This document shows, piece after piece, positions 17,274-25,870 of a DNA stretch of 55,642 nucleotides. The stretch covers positions 1-55,642 of the forward strand of contig NZ_LIQF01000018.1 in assembly GCF_001418205.1 (NCBI RefSeq). The letters run 5' to 3'. The notes under the pieces were generated by a model. It made no database searches, had not been told where the DNA came from, and saw only the letters and a list, made by a program, of their open reading frames with translations. A program made the translations under genes and the position numbers. How positions within the stretch are numbered: position 1 is the stretch's first letter; each line of letters opens with the position of its first letter. The stretch comes from Marinomonas fungiae. Its GTDB lineage: Bacteria > Pseudomonadota > Gammaproteobacteria > Pseudomonadales > Marinomonadaceae.

Positions 17274-18098
17274 ATGACAACTGCCCTTTCTCAGTCTTGG
17301 TTAAGCACCTTTAAACGCATTGAGCGTAGTGCTTGGTTTCAAGGCTTTATCATCAGTATCATTATTATCGCCGCGTTGACAGTTGGCGCTAAGACCTATC
17401 CATTGCCTTACTCTGTCGAGTTGGCTATTAACTATCTTGATACGCTCATCACTGTTTTCTTCCTCGTGGAAATCTCGCTTCGATTTATTACTTACGAACG
17501 TAAGTCGGCGTTTTTTAAAGATCCTTGGAATATCTTTGATACGGTGATTGTTATCGGCAGCTTAGTACCGATTTCTAATACAGACATGGTGCTTGTAGCG
17601 CGCCTATTACGTGTATTACGCGTACTACGTTTAGTCTCCATCATTCCGGATTTACGGGTGTTAATTAACGCCTTGCTAAAAGCTATTCCGAAGATGGGCT
17701 ACATCGCCTTGCTGATGTTTATCATCTTCTACATATTTGCCGCAGTTGGCTCGATCTTCTTTGAGCACATTAATGAGACGCTGTGGGGCGATATCGCCAT
17801 CTCAATGCTGACCTTGTTCCGTATCGCTACGTTTGAGGATTGGACAGACGTGATGTACGAAACGATGGCGGTGTATCCACTCAGCTGGATTTACTATGTA
17901 GTGTTTATCTTCTTAACTGCATTTGTGTTCCTCAACATGATGGTCGGTGTGGTGCTGGAGGTGATGAGCCGCGAAACCGCCGCAGAAGAGCACCAGAATC
18001 AAGAAGACCATCACCAAGCTTTGGTTGGCCAGATCTCACAACTGCAGCAGCAAGTGCAGGCCCTGAGCGACAAGCTGGATCGTAAAGACCAATCTTGA
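17274..18098 (+). CDS. one-domain voltage-gated cation channel (NaChBac/BacNav class)
   Basis: A 274-residue six-helix channel subunit expected to form tetramers. S4 carries regularly spaced arginines (ARLLRVLRVLRLVS, about residues 106-119). The pore loop reads LFRIATFEDWTDV, aligning with TLESWSM of NavAb. The filter has aspartates after the key glutamate and at the outer position, a pattern close to the engineered calcium-selective CavAb filter. S6 is FVFLNMMVGVVLEVM, and the C-terminus is a neck plus coiled coil (QISQLQQQVQALSDKL), as in BacNav channels. Sodium or calcium selectivity is undetermined. Monocistronic, with a hairpin downstream. Confidence 0.92.
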   Translation: MTTALSQSWLSTFKRIERSAWFQGFIISIIIIAALTVGAKTYPLPYSVELAINYLDTLITVFFLVEISLRFITYERKSAFFKDPWNIFDTVIVIGSLVPISNTDMVLVARLLRVLRVLRLVSIIPDLRVLINALLKAIPKMGYIALLMFIIFYIFAAVGSIFFEHINETLWGDIAISMLTLFRIATFEDWTDVMYETMAVYPLSWIYYVVFIFLTAFVFLNMMVGVVLEVMSRETAAEEHQNQEDHHQALVGQISQLQQQVQALSDKLDRKDQS

Positions 18099-18170
18099 TT
18101 TGGCGCATCTGATACCCATTGCGTTTTAATGTTTATTTGCGGGATTTTCGCGGACTTCTGGGAGGAGAGT

Positions 18171-18192
18171 GGAGGCCTAGCACTAGGCCTCC
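18171..18192. terminator. palindromic hairpin between convergent genes
   Basis: GGAGGCCTAG and CTAGGCCTCC form a perfect 10-bp stem with a CA loop, placed between the convergent channel and tctA genes. No T run follows on either strand, so it may act as a bidirectional 3' end stabiliser or a weak terminator. Confidence 0.55.
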
Positions 18193-18205
18193 AAGGCAGG
18201 TCAAT

Positions 18206-19711
18206 TTAGTGTTTGTTAATCCTTGCTCGTAGGATAGGGCCAACAATCACAGGAATAACCAGTCCCGCAATCGCGATGCTCCACAGTCCAATGGACAGGC
18301 CGCTGTCCCACAGCATGAGCCAATTGCCATCGTGAATCTGCATAACATGGCGCAGATTCTTTTCCATTTCAGGTCCCAATAGCATACCCAAAATAATGGG
18401 CACTAGCGGGATGTCAGCCTTGCGGAAAATGTAACCCATGACGCCAAACCCAATCATAAAGCAAAGATCGAAGGCTGAGCGACTGATCGCATAAATGCCC
18501 ACAAAAGCTACCATGGTCACAATAGGTAGTAGGTAGCGTGGCGGGATGGATAAGAGACGAACAAAAATCCCCACAAGCGGTAAGTTCAGCAGTAATAGCA
18601 GAATATTACCTAGCAACAAGGCGGCAATGACGCCCCACACGATGTCCGCATTTTGAGTAAACATCAGCGGACCAGGGGTAATATTAAACGAGACTAACAT
18701 AGCCAACAGCACGGCTGTGGTGGCACTGCCGGGTATGCCTAGCGTCAGCATCGGTACTAAAGCGCCCGAAGCAGCGCCATTGTTTCCGGCCTCTGGGGCT
18801 GCAATACCGCGTGGATCACCCTTACCAAAACAGCCTTTAGCACCGACGAGGCGTTTCTCCAGCGTGTAGCTCACGAAACTTCCCAAAGATGCGCCGGCAC
18901 CAGGTAGCACCCCGGCAATAAAACCAATTACCCCGCCCCGTAGCGATGTCGGTAGGATTTGTAAGACGCTTGCAAAGCTAAGATGCAGAGGGTTCATCTT
19001 GATCTCACTGCGAGGCGTCGAACCTCTGTGAGCCTCGATGAAAAGCAACAGCTCTGAAATGGCAAACAAGCCCACAATCGCGACGATGAAATCAATGCCT
19101 TCAAAGAGTTCCAAGATATTGAAGGTATATCGCTGGGTGCCCGTTGATAGATCAATCCCGACGGTTGCGATGGCTAAGCCAAGACCAGCCGCCAGTGCAG
19201 CCTTGGCCGGGTTCTTGCCAGTGACGCCTCCCAATGTCGCAAAAGCGAGTACAAATAGTGCGAAATATTCAGCCGCACCAAAGCTCAGAGCAAACTTCGC
19301 CAGAATAGGTGCTAGGAAAATTAAGCCAATAGTAGCCACCAAACTGCCGATAAATGAAGCAAGTGCCGACAGTGCCAAGGCTTCCGCTGCTTTTCCCTGT
19401 TGCGCCATTGGGTAGCCATCTAAACAGGTCATCATGGCTGGCTCATCGCCTGGAATATTAAGCAGGATGGAAGAGATCCTTCCGCCATACATGGCGCCTG
19501 CATATACAGAAGTCAGCATAATCAATGCTGTCTCAGGCGACAGACCCAGTGTAAAGGTTAGAGGGATCATAATGGCAACGCCATTGGCTGGGCCTAACCC
19601 TGGTAACGCACCAATTAGCGTGCCAATAAAACATCCCATTAATGCGTAGAGGAAGTTATTCAGGCTTAAAGCCGTACTAAAACCATCCATTAATAAGCTT
19701 AGAGTTTCCAT
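18206..19711 (-). CDS. tctA: tripartite tricarboxylate transporter large permease TctA
   Basis: Large membrane subunit of a TTT-family importer, 501 residues with roughly 11-12 hydrophobic helices. The N-terminal signature GTLIGALPGLGPANGVAIM and the second-half equivalent GFIAGVLPGAGASLGSFVSY are the repeated substrate/ion motifs of the family; TLGIPGSATTAVLLAM follows. The frame opens at a TTG (19723), but GGGAGG sits 5 nt before the ATG at 19711. This start overlaps the end of tctB by 13 bp. It works with TctB and the periplasmic TctC to take up tricarboxylates, here presumably tricarballylate or citrate. Confidence 0.93.
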   Translation of the reverse strand: METLSLLMDGFSTALSLNNFLYALMGCFIGTLIGALPGLGPANGVAIMIPLTFTLGLSPETALIMLTSVYAGAMYGGRISSILLNIPGDEPAMMTCLDGYPMAQQGKAAEALALSALASFIGSLVATIGLIFLAPILAKFALSFGAAEYFALFVLAFATLGGVTGKNPAKAALAAGLGLAIATVGIDLSTGTQRYTFNILELFEGIDFIVAIVGLFAISELLLFIEAHRGSTPRSEIKMNPLHLSFASVLQILPTSLRGGVIGFIAGVLPGAGASLGSFVSYTLEKRLVGAKGCFGKGDPRGIAAPEAGNNGAASGALVPMLTLGIPGSATTAVLLAMLVSFNITPGPLMFTQNADIVWGVIAALLLGNILLLLLNLPLVGIFVRLLSIPPRYLLPIVTMVAFVGIYAISRSAFDLCFMIGFGVMGYIFRKADIPLVPIILGMLLGPEMEKNLRHVMQIHDGNWLMLWDSGLSIGLWSIAIAGLVIPVIVGPILRARINKH

Positions 19712-20151
19712 ACTGCCTCCCAAGGCCCAATGGGCAGAGGCAATGCCAGCCCGAAGTGAAACAATAGAAATACCAGTGTGCTGCTGCAGAGTCCGGTTAT
19801 TGCGGCATGGAAGGGCTTAACGCCCATACGCCAACATAAGACCGCGACCATAAGCGAAGTGGCTAAAATGAAACCAAGTGGCTCCATAATAAAGACGTAC
19901 AGCACCAGTACGGCTAGCACAAGCAGCAGCTCAGGCAAGGCCTTGGTCTTGAGTCCTTCTTCTACGGTGTCTGGTTTAACGATCATGTATACACTGCAGA
20001 ATCCGATTAAGAACGCGAGTATTTTCGGGAAAGTGGCTGGGCCAACACTTTCAGGGCCAGCAAAAGCCGCAGGGAAATTGAATGCTCCCCAGCCGTATGC
20101 AACGGCTAGGGTCAGCAATAAAAGGCCCAGTATACGGTCCAAATTTATCAT
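19699..20151 (-). CDS. tctB: tripartite tricarboxylate transporter small permease TctB
   Basis: Small membrane subunit of the TTT importer, 150 residues with four hydrophobic segments (near residues 7-24, 43-58, 74-108 and 117-140). The central LLLVLAVLVLYVFIMEPLGFILATSLMV is typical of TctB, with the conserved P-LGF-A-S pattern. Its ATG overlaps the stop of tctC by 4 bp (ATGA) and its end overlaps tctA by 13 bp, so the three genes are translationally coupled in the order C-B-A. Confidence 0.9.
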   Translation of the reverse strand: MINLDRILGLLLLTLAVAYGWGAFNFPAAFAGPESVGPATFPKILAFLIGFCSVYMIVKPDTVEEGLKTKALPELLLVLAVLVLYVFIMEPLGFILATSLMVAVLCWRMGVKPFHAAITGLCSSTLVFLLFHFGLALPLPIGPWEAVWKL

Positions 20152-21149
20152 TTGATGATACCAATTTCTTTCGAGATAGTAGCTAAAGAGCCAACCTGCT
20201 TGTTGACGAATTGATCAAAGTCTTCCCCAAAAAGGCTGAATGGCTCTAGACCGTTCTGGACCATCGTCTGCTTCCATTCATCCGTCTGGCTGGCCGCTTT
20301 TAGATTGTTCACCCACCATTGGTAGGCTTCTTCTGGTACCTCTTTAGGCATGTAGAATCCGCGCCAGTTACTCGCTTCAACATCCAGGCCTAGCTCAAAC
20401 GAGGTTGGGATGCTGTCCAGCGGAGGGCTAAGGCGGTCATGTCCCAATACCGCCAGTGGTTTGAGGTCTCCAGACTCAATAAAGCCTTTAGTTGACGAGG
20501 CAACGCCAACCAACACATCGATGTGACCACCTACCACTTGGGTAACAGCGGAACCACCGTTGTTATAAGATAAGTATTTGATCTGTTTTAGATCAGACAG
20601 ACCGGCGGAATGAGCCGTCATCAGTATTTTTAAGTGATCCCAACCACCGATGGCACTTGCCCCAGCAAAAGTGAGTGAGCTTGGGTCGTTCTTTAATCGC
20701 GTGATAAGTGTTGCTAGCGAGTCGATATCGGAATCTTTACTGACTGCAATAATACCTGGATCCGTACCAATGGCTCCGACCCAACGCACCATATCCGAAC
20801 TCATCCCCGGAAACTGATTCTGTGCTAAACGAGCGGTTGTGGCGGTACTGGCTGCGGCCAGTACTTTTGGGTCATGGCTGCGCTTAGTGATCATATGAGC
20901 AAACCCCACACCCCCGCCGGCACCAGGCATGTTAAGTGTTTGTACGGTAAGGTCACCGTGGCTGAAGTTATTCAATAGACGGCCAATACTGCGACAGGTA
21001 AAGTCCCAGCCACCACCAGGTCCGGCTGGGGCAATACAGTCAACCTTTCCGGTAATCAATGGCTCAGCCGCATTGCTCAATCCGCTGGTCATTCCAATAA
21101 TAAGAGAAGCTGTTGCAAGCGCTAGTTTGGTTTTTGTTCTTGTTTTCAC
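20148..21149 (-). CDS. tctC: tripartite tricarboxylate transporter binding protein TctC
   Basis: Periplasmic solute receptor of the TTT (Bug/TctC) family, 333 residues with a signal peptide ending near SNAAEP (residue 28). Family features: CIAPAGPGGGWDFTCRSI (first binding loop), TLNMPGAGGGVGFAH, and DVLVGVASS in the second lobe. It delivers its carboxylate to TctA/TctB. It follows tcuB by 41 bp, so catabolic enzymes and importer lie in one operon. In Salmonella the equivalent uptake role in tricarballylate use is filled by the MFS protein TcuC. Confidence 0.93.
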   Translation of the reverse strand: MKTRTKTKLALATASLIIGMTSGLSNAAEPLITGKVDCIAPAGPGGGWDFTCRSIGRLLNNFSHGDLTVQTLNMPGAGGGVGFAHMITKRSHDPKVLAAASTATTARLAQNQFPGMSSDMVRWVGAIGTDPGIIAVSKDSDIDSLATLITRLKNDPSSLTFAGASAIGGWDHLKILMTAHSAGLSDLKQIKYLSYNNGGSAVTQVVGGHIDVLVGVASSTKGFIESGDLKPLAVLGHDRLSPPLDSIPTSFELGLDVEASNWRGFYMPKEVPEEAYQWWVNNLKAASQTDEWKQTMVQNGLEPFSLFGEDFDQFVNKQVGSLATISKEIGIIK

Positions 21150-21190
21150 TTTTCGATCCTCGCTGTTGTTTCGTAACAGTTTTTAATTTT

Positions 21191-22327
21191 TTATGACTTG
21201 GATTTTTTCTCTTTAAGGCGCTCAAGATAGGACTTGAACAGGGCCGCACAACGATAGAAACCATGTGCAAATTTGCTGTATGGCATGGTCAGGAAGAAGG
21301 CCATGACAAAACCGAGATGCAAGGCAAGCATGAGTGGCATCAAAGCGGTTTCTCTGAATCCAAGCAGCAGTAAGCCCGTCAAACTAATCATGAAAAGCAG
21401 GATAATAAAGGCTCGGTCCATAGGACGTTGCGCTTGGTCCCCGTGATCAGGGTGTCGTTGATAGTTGAGGTAAAGCAGCCCAGCAGGGCCCACTAATAAG
21501 CCTAAGCCGCCGATGATTCCCAACATGACTGGTATACTGAACACAGGGTATGGCGCTTGCCATCCCATAACGTAGTGGTAGAGCGTTGCCACGGACGTTG
21601 CGGCGAAGCAAAGCATGAAACCGTAGAAGGTCATGTGATGGAAACGGCGACGAGCTAAGGTGTAGGCATCATCTTCGTTGTTGCATCCTTGGCCATGGCC
21701 ACCATCTAAATATTTGAGTGTTAAGGCTGCCTCGCCCGCTTGTAGCATGGCGGTCACAGGTGTTTGCTGCCGTTTTTCCTGTGTTGGCGCTACCTTACGC
21801 CAGAACTGAACGACCCCTATTAATAACGCCAGTGCGGAGAAGCCAAACACGCTGCCAAACATAGTCACTAGCGTGTTGTGCGGGAATATTTGATAAAAAT
21901 CCCCCCCTTCAATTTCAGTGAAGAGGTTTCCTTGTATGACCAAAGTGAGAATCAAAAACAGGCCTAGAGCCAAGGCGCTGGAAATCGCCAGCGTTACGCC
22001 ATTACGCTGATATAGCGTGCCGAATTTTTTCGGCCAAGCGAAGTCGGTATAGGTTTGCAGACGCACTTTTGCCATAGATCTGGGGATGTTGACGTCAAAT
22101 TCATGTGGCGCGGCGTATTGGCAGGCATGCAAACATGCTCCACAGTTATGGCATAGATTAGCGAGATAATGGATATCCGCTTTATTAAATTCCAGACGCT
22201 GTGTCATGGCGGGGAAAACGGCACAAAAGCCTTCGCAGTAGCGGCAGGCATTGCAGATTTGCATTTGTCGGTTGACGTCTTCTTCGGCGATGTTTAACAG
22301 CGGAATCAGGTTGCTTTCAGCATTCAT
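21191..22327 (-). CDS. tcuB: tricarballylate utilisation Fe-S/heme membrane protein TcuB
   Basis: A 378-residue electron-transfer partner of TcuA. Two cysteine clusters near the N-terminus ([15 protein letters not shown] at about 20-34 and [12 protein letters not shown] at about 58-69) bind 4Fe-4S centres. The rest is a membrane domain of about six helices with several conserved histidines, matching TcuB/CitB. In Salmonella, TcuB reoxidises the FADH2 of TcuA and passes electrons to the membrane. It lies 42 bp after tcuA on the same strand. Confidence 0.92.
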   Translation of the reverse strand: MNAESNLIPLLNIAEEDVNRQMQICNACRYCEGFCAVFPAMTQRLEFNKADIHYLANLCHNCGACLHACQYAAPHEFDVNIPRSMAKVRLQTYTDFAWPKKFGTLYQRNGVTLAISSALALGLFLILTLVIQGNLFTEIEGGDFYQIFPHNTLVTMFGSVFGFSALALLIGVVQFWRKVAPTQEKRQQTPVTAMLQAGEAALTLKYLDGGHGQGCNNEDDAYTLARRRFHHMTFYGFMLCFAATSVATLYHYVMGWQAPYPVFSIPVMLGIIGGLGLLVGPAGLLYLNYQRHPDHGDQAQRPMDRAFIILLFMISLTGLLLLGFRETALMPLMLALHLGFVMAFFLTMPYSKFAHGFYRCAALFKSYLERLKEKKSKS

Positions 22328-22369
22328 GATAAATTCACTTATTCTCTATCGGTCATCTATTCAGACATT

Positions 22370-23794
22370 CTAAGCGGGCTGTCTGTCCAAGCTGGATAAG
22401 GCGGCATTTCGGCCTGCGATGCGGCCAAACGCGGTGCCAATCGACATACCAACACCGGCGGTGTAGCCTTTACCCAGTACGTTTCCAGCCATCATTTCCC
22501 CCGCCACAAACAGGTTTTGGCTAGGTTGATCGGCAAAGCGGACTGCAGCGGTTTTGTCGGTCTTGAGTCCCAGATAAGTGAAGGTCACTCCGGGTCTTAG
22601 GGCGTATCCATAAAACGGTGGCGTGTCGATTGGGCGTGCCCAGTGGGTTTTCGCTGGCGAGATCCCCTCAGTGGCACAATCATCTAACTTGGTGTGGTCA
22701 AATGAGCCGGGACGACAGGCATCGTTGTAACTGCGTAGGGTTTGCACGAAGGTTTCCCGCGGCAGCCCTAGTTGATCGGCAAGTTGTTCTAGCGTGTCCG
22801 CTTTGTTGCCTGGGAATACCGGGGGCATGAAGTTGCCCACCGCTTTACTGTCTATGATCGAGTAACCTATTTGGTCTGGCTGTTGGGCCACAAGGCGTCC
22901 CCATATGGCGTAACGCTTAGGCCAGAAGTCTTCCCCCTCGTCGTAGAAGCGTTCACCGTCTTTATTTACCACCACGCCTAGCGATACACAGTCGATACGG
23001 GTACAAATGCCGCCGTCGTATAATGGCGCGCGCGCATCAATGGCGACCATGTGTGCCTGAGTCGGATCACCAATGCTGTCGGCACCAAGGTCGAGCATGC
23101 GCTTAAGTAAGGTGCCGGTATTGAAACGGGTACCGCGAATCAAAAAGTTATCAGAAGGGTATTCGCCCCGTTCATTCTGTCCCCAAGCTTCGCGCAACCA
23201 ATCGCGGTTGGACTCAAAGCCGCCAGCGGCCAACACGCAACTTTTGGCTTCGATGCGTTCTGCTGGAAAATGAACGCCATTGACTTCCCGTTCAGGGACA
23301 AGCGCGGCGACAAAGCGACCCTCTTTGATTTCTATATCGGCAACAGGGGTGTCATAGCGGATTTGAATGCCGAGATGTTCGGCGCTGCGATAGTAGGCGT
23401 TGACAAGGGCTTTTCCGCCCCCCATAAAAAACGCATTGGTACGGGCTACGTGCAGGGCGCCTGAAAGAGGTGGTTGGAAATGAACACCATGTTGGCGCAT
23501 CCAATCTCGGCAGCTAGAGGACTCACGGATCACCAGTCGAGCAAGCTCTTCGTTGGTTTTACCATCGGTCACTTTCAGCAAATCTTGCCAAAATTCTTCT
23601 TCTGGATAGGCGTCAACAAGTACATCTTGTGGTGCATCGTGCATGCATCTAAGGTTTCGGGTGTGCTGTGAGTTACCACCACGCCATTCACGTGGTGAAG
23701 CCTCCAGTAGCAAGACGCTGGCACCCGCTTCGCGCGCCATCAGGGCTGCGCACAGAGCGGCGTTGCCACCGCCAATAATCAGAACATCGATCAT
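22370..23794 (-). CDS. tcuA: FAD-dependent tricarballylate dehydrogenase TcuA
   Basis: Flavoenzyme of the fumarate reductase/succinate dehydrogenase flavoprotein family that oxidises tricarballylate to cis-aconitate, 474 residues. The N-terminal dinucleotide fold is VLIIGGGNAALCAALMA, with LLLEASP after the second strand; the C-terminal FAD segment is NLFVAGEMMAGNVLGKGYTAG. Substrate-loop residues TRNLRCMHDAP fit TcuA. The frame is open to 23863, but AGGAG 5 nt before the ATG at 23794, and the position of the FAD motif, fix the start there. First gene of the tcuA-tcuB-tctC-tctB-tctA operon. Confidence 0.93.
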   Translation of the reverse strand: MIDVLIIGGGNAALCAALMAREAGASVLLLEASPREWRGGNSQHTRNLRCMHDAPQDVLVDAYPEEEFWQDLLKVTDGKTNEELARLVIRESSSCRDWMRQHGVHFQPPLSGALHVARTNAFFMGGGKALVNAYYRSAEHLGIQIRYDTPVADIEIKEGRFVAALVPEREVNGVHFPAERIEAKSCVLAAGGFESNRDWLREAWGQNERGEYPSDNFLIRGTRFNTGTLLKRMLDLGADSIGDPTQAHMVAIDARAPLYDGGICTRIDCVSLGVVVNKDGERFYDEGEDFWPKRYAIWGRLVAQQPDQIGYSIIDSKAVGNFMPPVFPGNKADTLEQLADQLGLPRETFVQTLRSYNDACRPGSFDHTKLDDCATEGISPAKTHWARPIDTPPFYGYALRPGVTFTYLGLKTDKTAAVRFADQPSQNLFVAGEMMAGNVLGKGYTAGVGMSIGTAFGRIAGRNAALSSLDRQPA

Positions 23795-23920
23795 AAGCTC
23801 TCCTATTACATGAGAAGCCGCATAGCTTTTCAGTATCGGAGAAATACTATTGTGCGAAAGCACTCATCGACAGTAGGGTTTTTTAGGTAGGTGTTTAGAA
23901 AAAATAAACACTATGGCGCA

Positions 23921-24847
23921 TTAACCGATCCAGTTTGCGCCAGACCAAATGCCGCTGTTAACCAAGTCTTTAGCGACTTTAGTCATGGTGGCTCGGGTAG
24001 CGAGGGCACTTGGGGAGAGGTCGTCATCCGGTAAACTCACGAGATAGTTTCGACGAATCAATTGGTTATCTTCAACTCGACGGATACAAAGCCCACTTTT
24101 ATCAAACCGAGCCGCCGCCGATCCGGGTTGAATCGTAGCGCCAAAACCTTGATGAACTGTATCCATTAGTAGAGTGAGCCCATCAACTTCCATAATGATA
24201 TTGGGTTGAATATTGTGGCGCTCAAATGCTGCCATCAAGTTGGTGCGTAATCCATGTAAACCACTTGGCATAATCAATTTGGTTTCGGCTAGATCCTTGA
24301 TATGTACAGGGGAGCTTGCGTCCGATGCTGCCACGTGCTCCGGTGCGCAGATAAGAAATAGCTCTTCATCGAGTAGAGCTCTTGTACTCCAGCGATGTAC
24401 GGTCTCTTTATGAAAGAGAATGGCTAAATCTAGCTGCCGTGCATTGAGCATATTCTCTAGGTAGCCAGACAGCATCTCGACAATGTGTAAGTGAATATGG
24501 GGATACTGTTCTCTCATTGCTCGAATCAGTGGCAGCGCTAGAACCGTGGCTGTCGTGGGAGGCATGCCTATACTGACATAGCCACTGGCGCGCTCTTTCT
24601 GAGCCGCAATGACAGCTTGTTCGGCCTGTCTCACTGCTAATTGCGCATGATGCATAAATGCCATGCCTGCACTCGTGGGGAGCGCACCAGTTGATGTCCT
24701 ATTCAGAAGACGTGTGGATAGCTCGTTTTCTAATTTTGAGATTTGTTGGCTTAAGGCAGAAGTACCTACATCGAGCTCAAGAGCCGCCTTACCTAGGCTG
24801 CCGCATTCCACCACCTTTAGAAAGTACCTAAGCTGTCGCAGTTCCAT
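23921..24847 (-). CDS. tcuR: LysR-family regulator, probable TcuR
   Basis: LysR-type regulator, 308 residues. The N-terminal winged helix runs MELRQLRYFLKVVECGSLGKAA then SALSQQISKLENEL. The remaining 240 residues form the effector-binding domain. It sits on the same strand, 126 bp before tcuA, which is where TcuR is expected; TcuR is the activator of tricarballylate genes in Salmonella. By analogy it would respond to tricarballylate or a related acid. Assignment as TcuR rests on the neighbourhood. Confidence 0.82.
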   Translation of the reverse strand: MELRQLRYFLKVVECGSLGKAALELDVGTSALSQQISKLENELSTRLLNRTSTGALPTSAGMAFMHHAQLAVRQAEQAVIAAQKERASGYVSIGMPPTTATVLALPLIRAMREQYPHIHLHIVEMLSGYLENMLNARQLDLAILFHKETVHRWSTRALLDEELFLICAPEHVAASDASSPVHIKDLAETKLIMPSGLHGLRTNLMAAFERHNIQPNIIMEVDGLTLLMDTVHQGFGATIQPGSAAARFDKSGLCIRRVEDNQLIRRNYLVSLPDDDLSPSALATRATMTKVAKDLVNSGIWSGANWIG

Positions 24848-24887
24848 CGTTCTTCCTTCTGTGTTTATCGTCGATCAAAATAAGGCG

Positions 24888-25781
24888 CTAGTTAAGTGCC
24901 TTTTGGCGGTTGCGTAAGCGGCCGCCAAACGTATTGAGCATCAAGCCCAGTAACACGACTAAGATACCGGCCCATTGCTGATGACTGATGCTTTCATCCA
25001 GTATCAGTGCGGCAGATGTCAGTCCAACTACTGGCACGCCCAATGAAAGGGGGGCGACAGTGCCAGCACTGTAGCGGGTCATCAGCAGGCTCCACAAACC
25101 GTAACCGGCCAACGTCGCAACCACAGACAAGTAACCAAGGATTGCCAGCGTCGACCAATTAATGCTGATGATATTGGACCACATGAGCTGTGGCCCATCG
25201 ATAAAATACGCCGCGATATAGAAAGGAATGGCTGCTAGCCAAGCGCTCCAGACGATGAAGCCCAAATCTGATTGGTAGCCTTTTTGACTAATGGCTTTGG
25301 TGGCAATATTGCCAATCGCCCAACTGGACGCGGCTGCAAGCGTCAGGACAAAACCGAGTAAGGTCATGTTGGTTTCTTCTCCGGCGTTGCCGATAACCGC
25401 CAAACCCACTCCCGCAATGGCGATGGCGAGTACCTGATAGGGACGAACCACTTCTTTAAGTAATAAAACCGAAAACAGTAGCGTGAACACCGCTTGCGAT
25501 TGGAGGACTAACGACGCCAGCCCCGCCGGCATGCCAAAGATCATGCCGCTAAATAACAAAGCAAATTGGCCGAAGTTCAAAGATAAAGCGTACAGAAGAC
25601 ACCACTTTAACGGCGTCTTGGGGCGTGCGAAGAAAAAGCTACCGATCAGAGCCAAGACAAGAAAGCGGGTGCCGCCCAGCATCATCGGGGTCATGGCATC
25701 TAGTCCCCAACGAATGACTACAAAGTTAAATCCCCATGCGAAAATAATGAAGAGTCCGAGTAGCATGTCTCTTGCAGTCAT
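24888..25781 (-). CDS. EamA/DMT-family exporter
   Basis: Drug/metabolite transporter of the EamA (RhaT-like) type, 297 residues with ten hydrophobic helices arranged as two EamA repeats. The first repeat begins LLGLFIIFAWGFNFVVIRWGL; the second begins LLGFVLTLAAASSWAIGNIATK. LSLGVPVVGLTSAALILDE near the end is typical. The frame extends to 25841, but AAGGA lies 8-9 nt before the ATG at 25781, where the first helix begins. Relatives export amino acids or metabolites such as O-acetylserine; the substrate here is unknown. It lies downstream of xseA on the same strand. Confidence 0.88.
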   Translation of the reverse strand: MTARDMLLGLFIIFAWGFNFVVIRWGLDAMTPMMLGGTRFLVLALIGSFFFARPKTPLKWCLLYALSLNFGQFALLFSGMIFGMPAGLASLVLQSQAVFTLLFSVLLLKEVVRPYQVLAIAIAGVGLAVIGNAGEETNMTLLGFVLTLAAASSWAIGNIATKAISQKGYQSDLGFIVWSAWLAAIPFYIAAYFIDGPQLMWSNIISINWSTLAILGYLSVVATLAGYGLWSLLMTRYSAGTVAPLSLGVPVVGLTSAALILDESISHQQWAGILVVLLGLMLNTFGGRLRNRQKALN

Positions 25782-25870
25782 AGCCTGATTCCTTGTATGT
25801 GGCAATGGGTCACTGTAACGAGTTCGAGATCTAACAGACAAGAAATAAAGAACAGCGCCATGAATATTCG

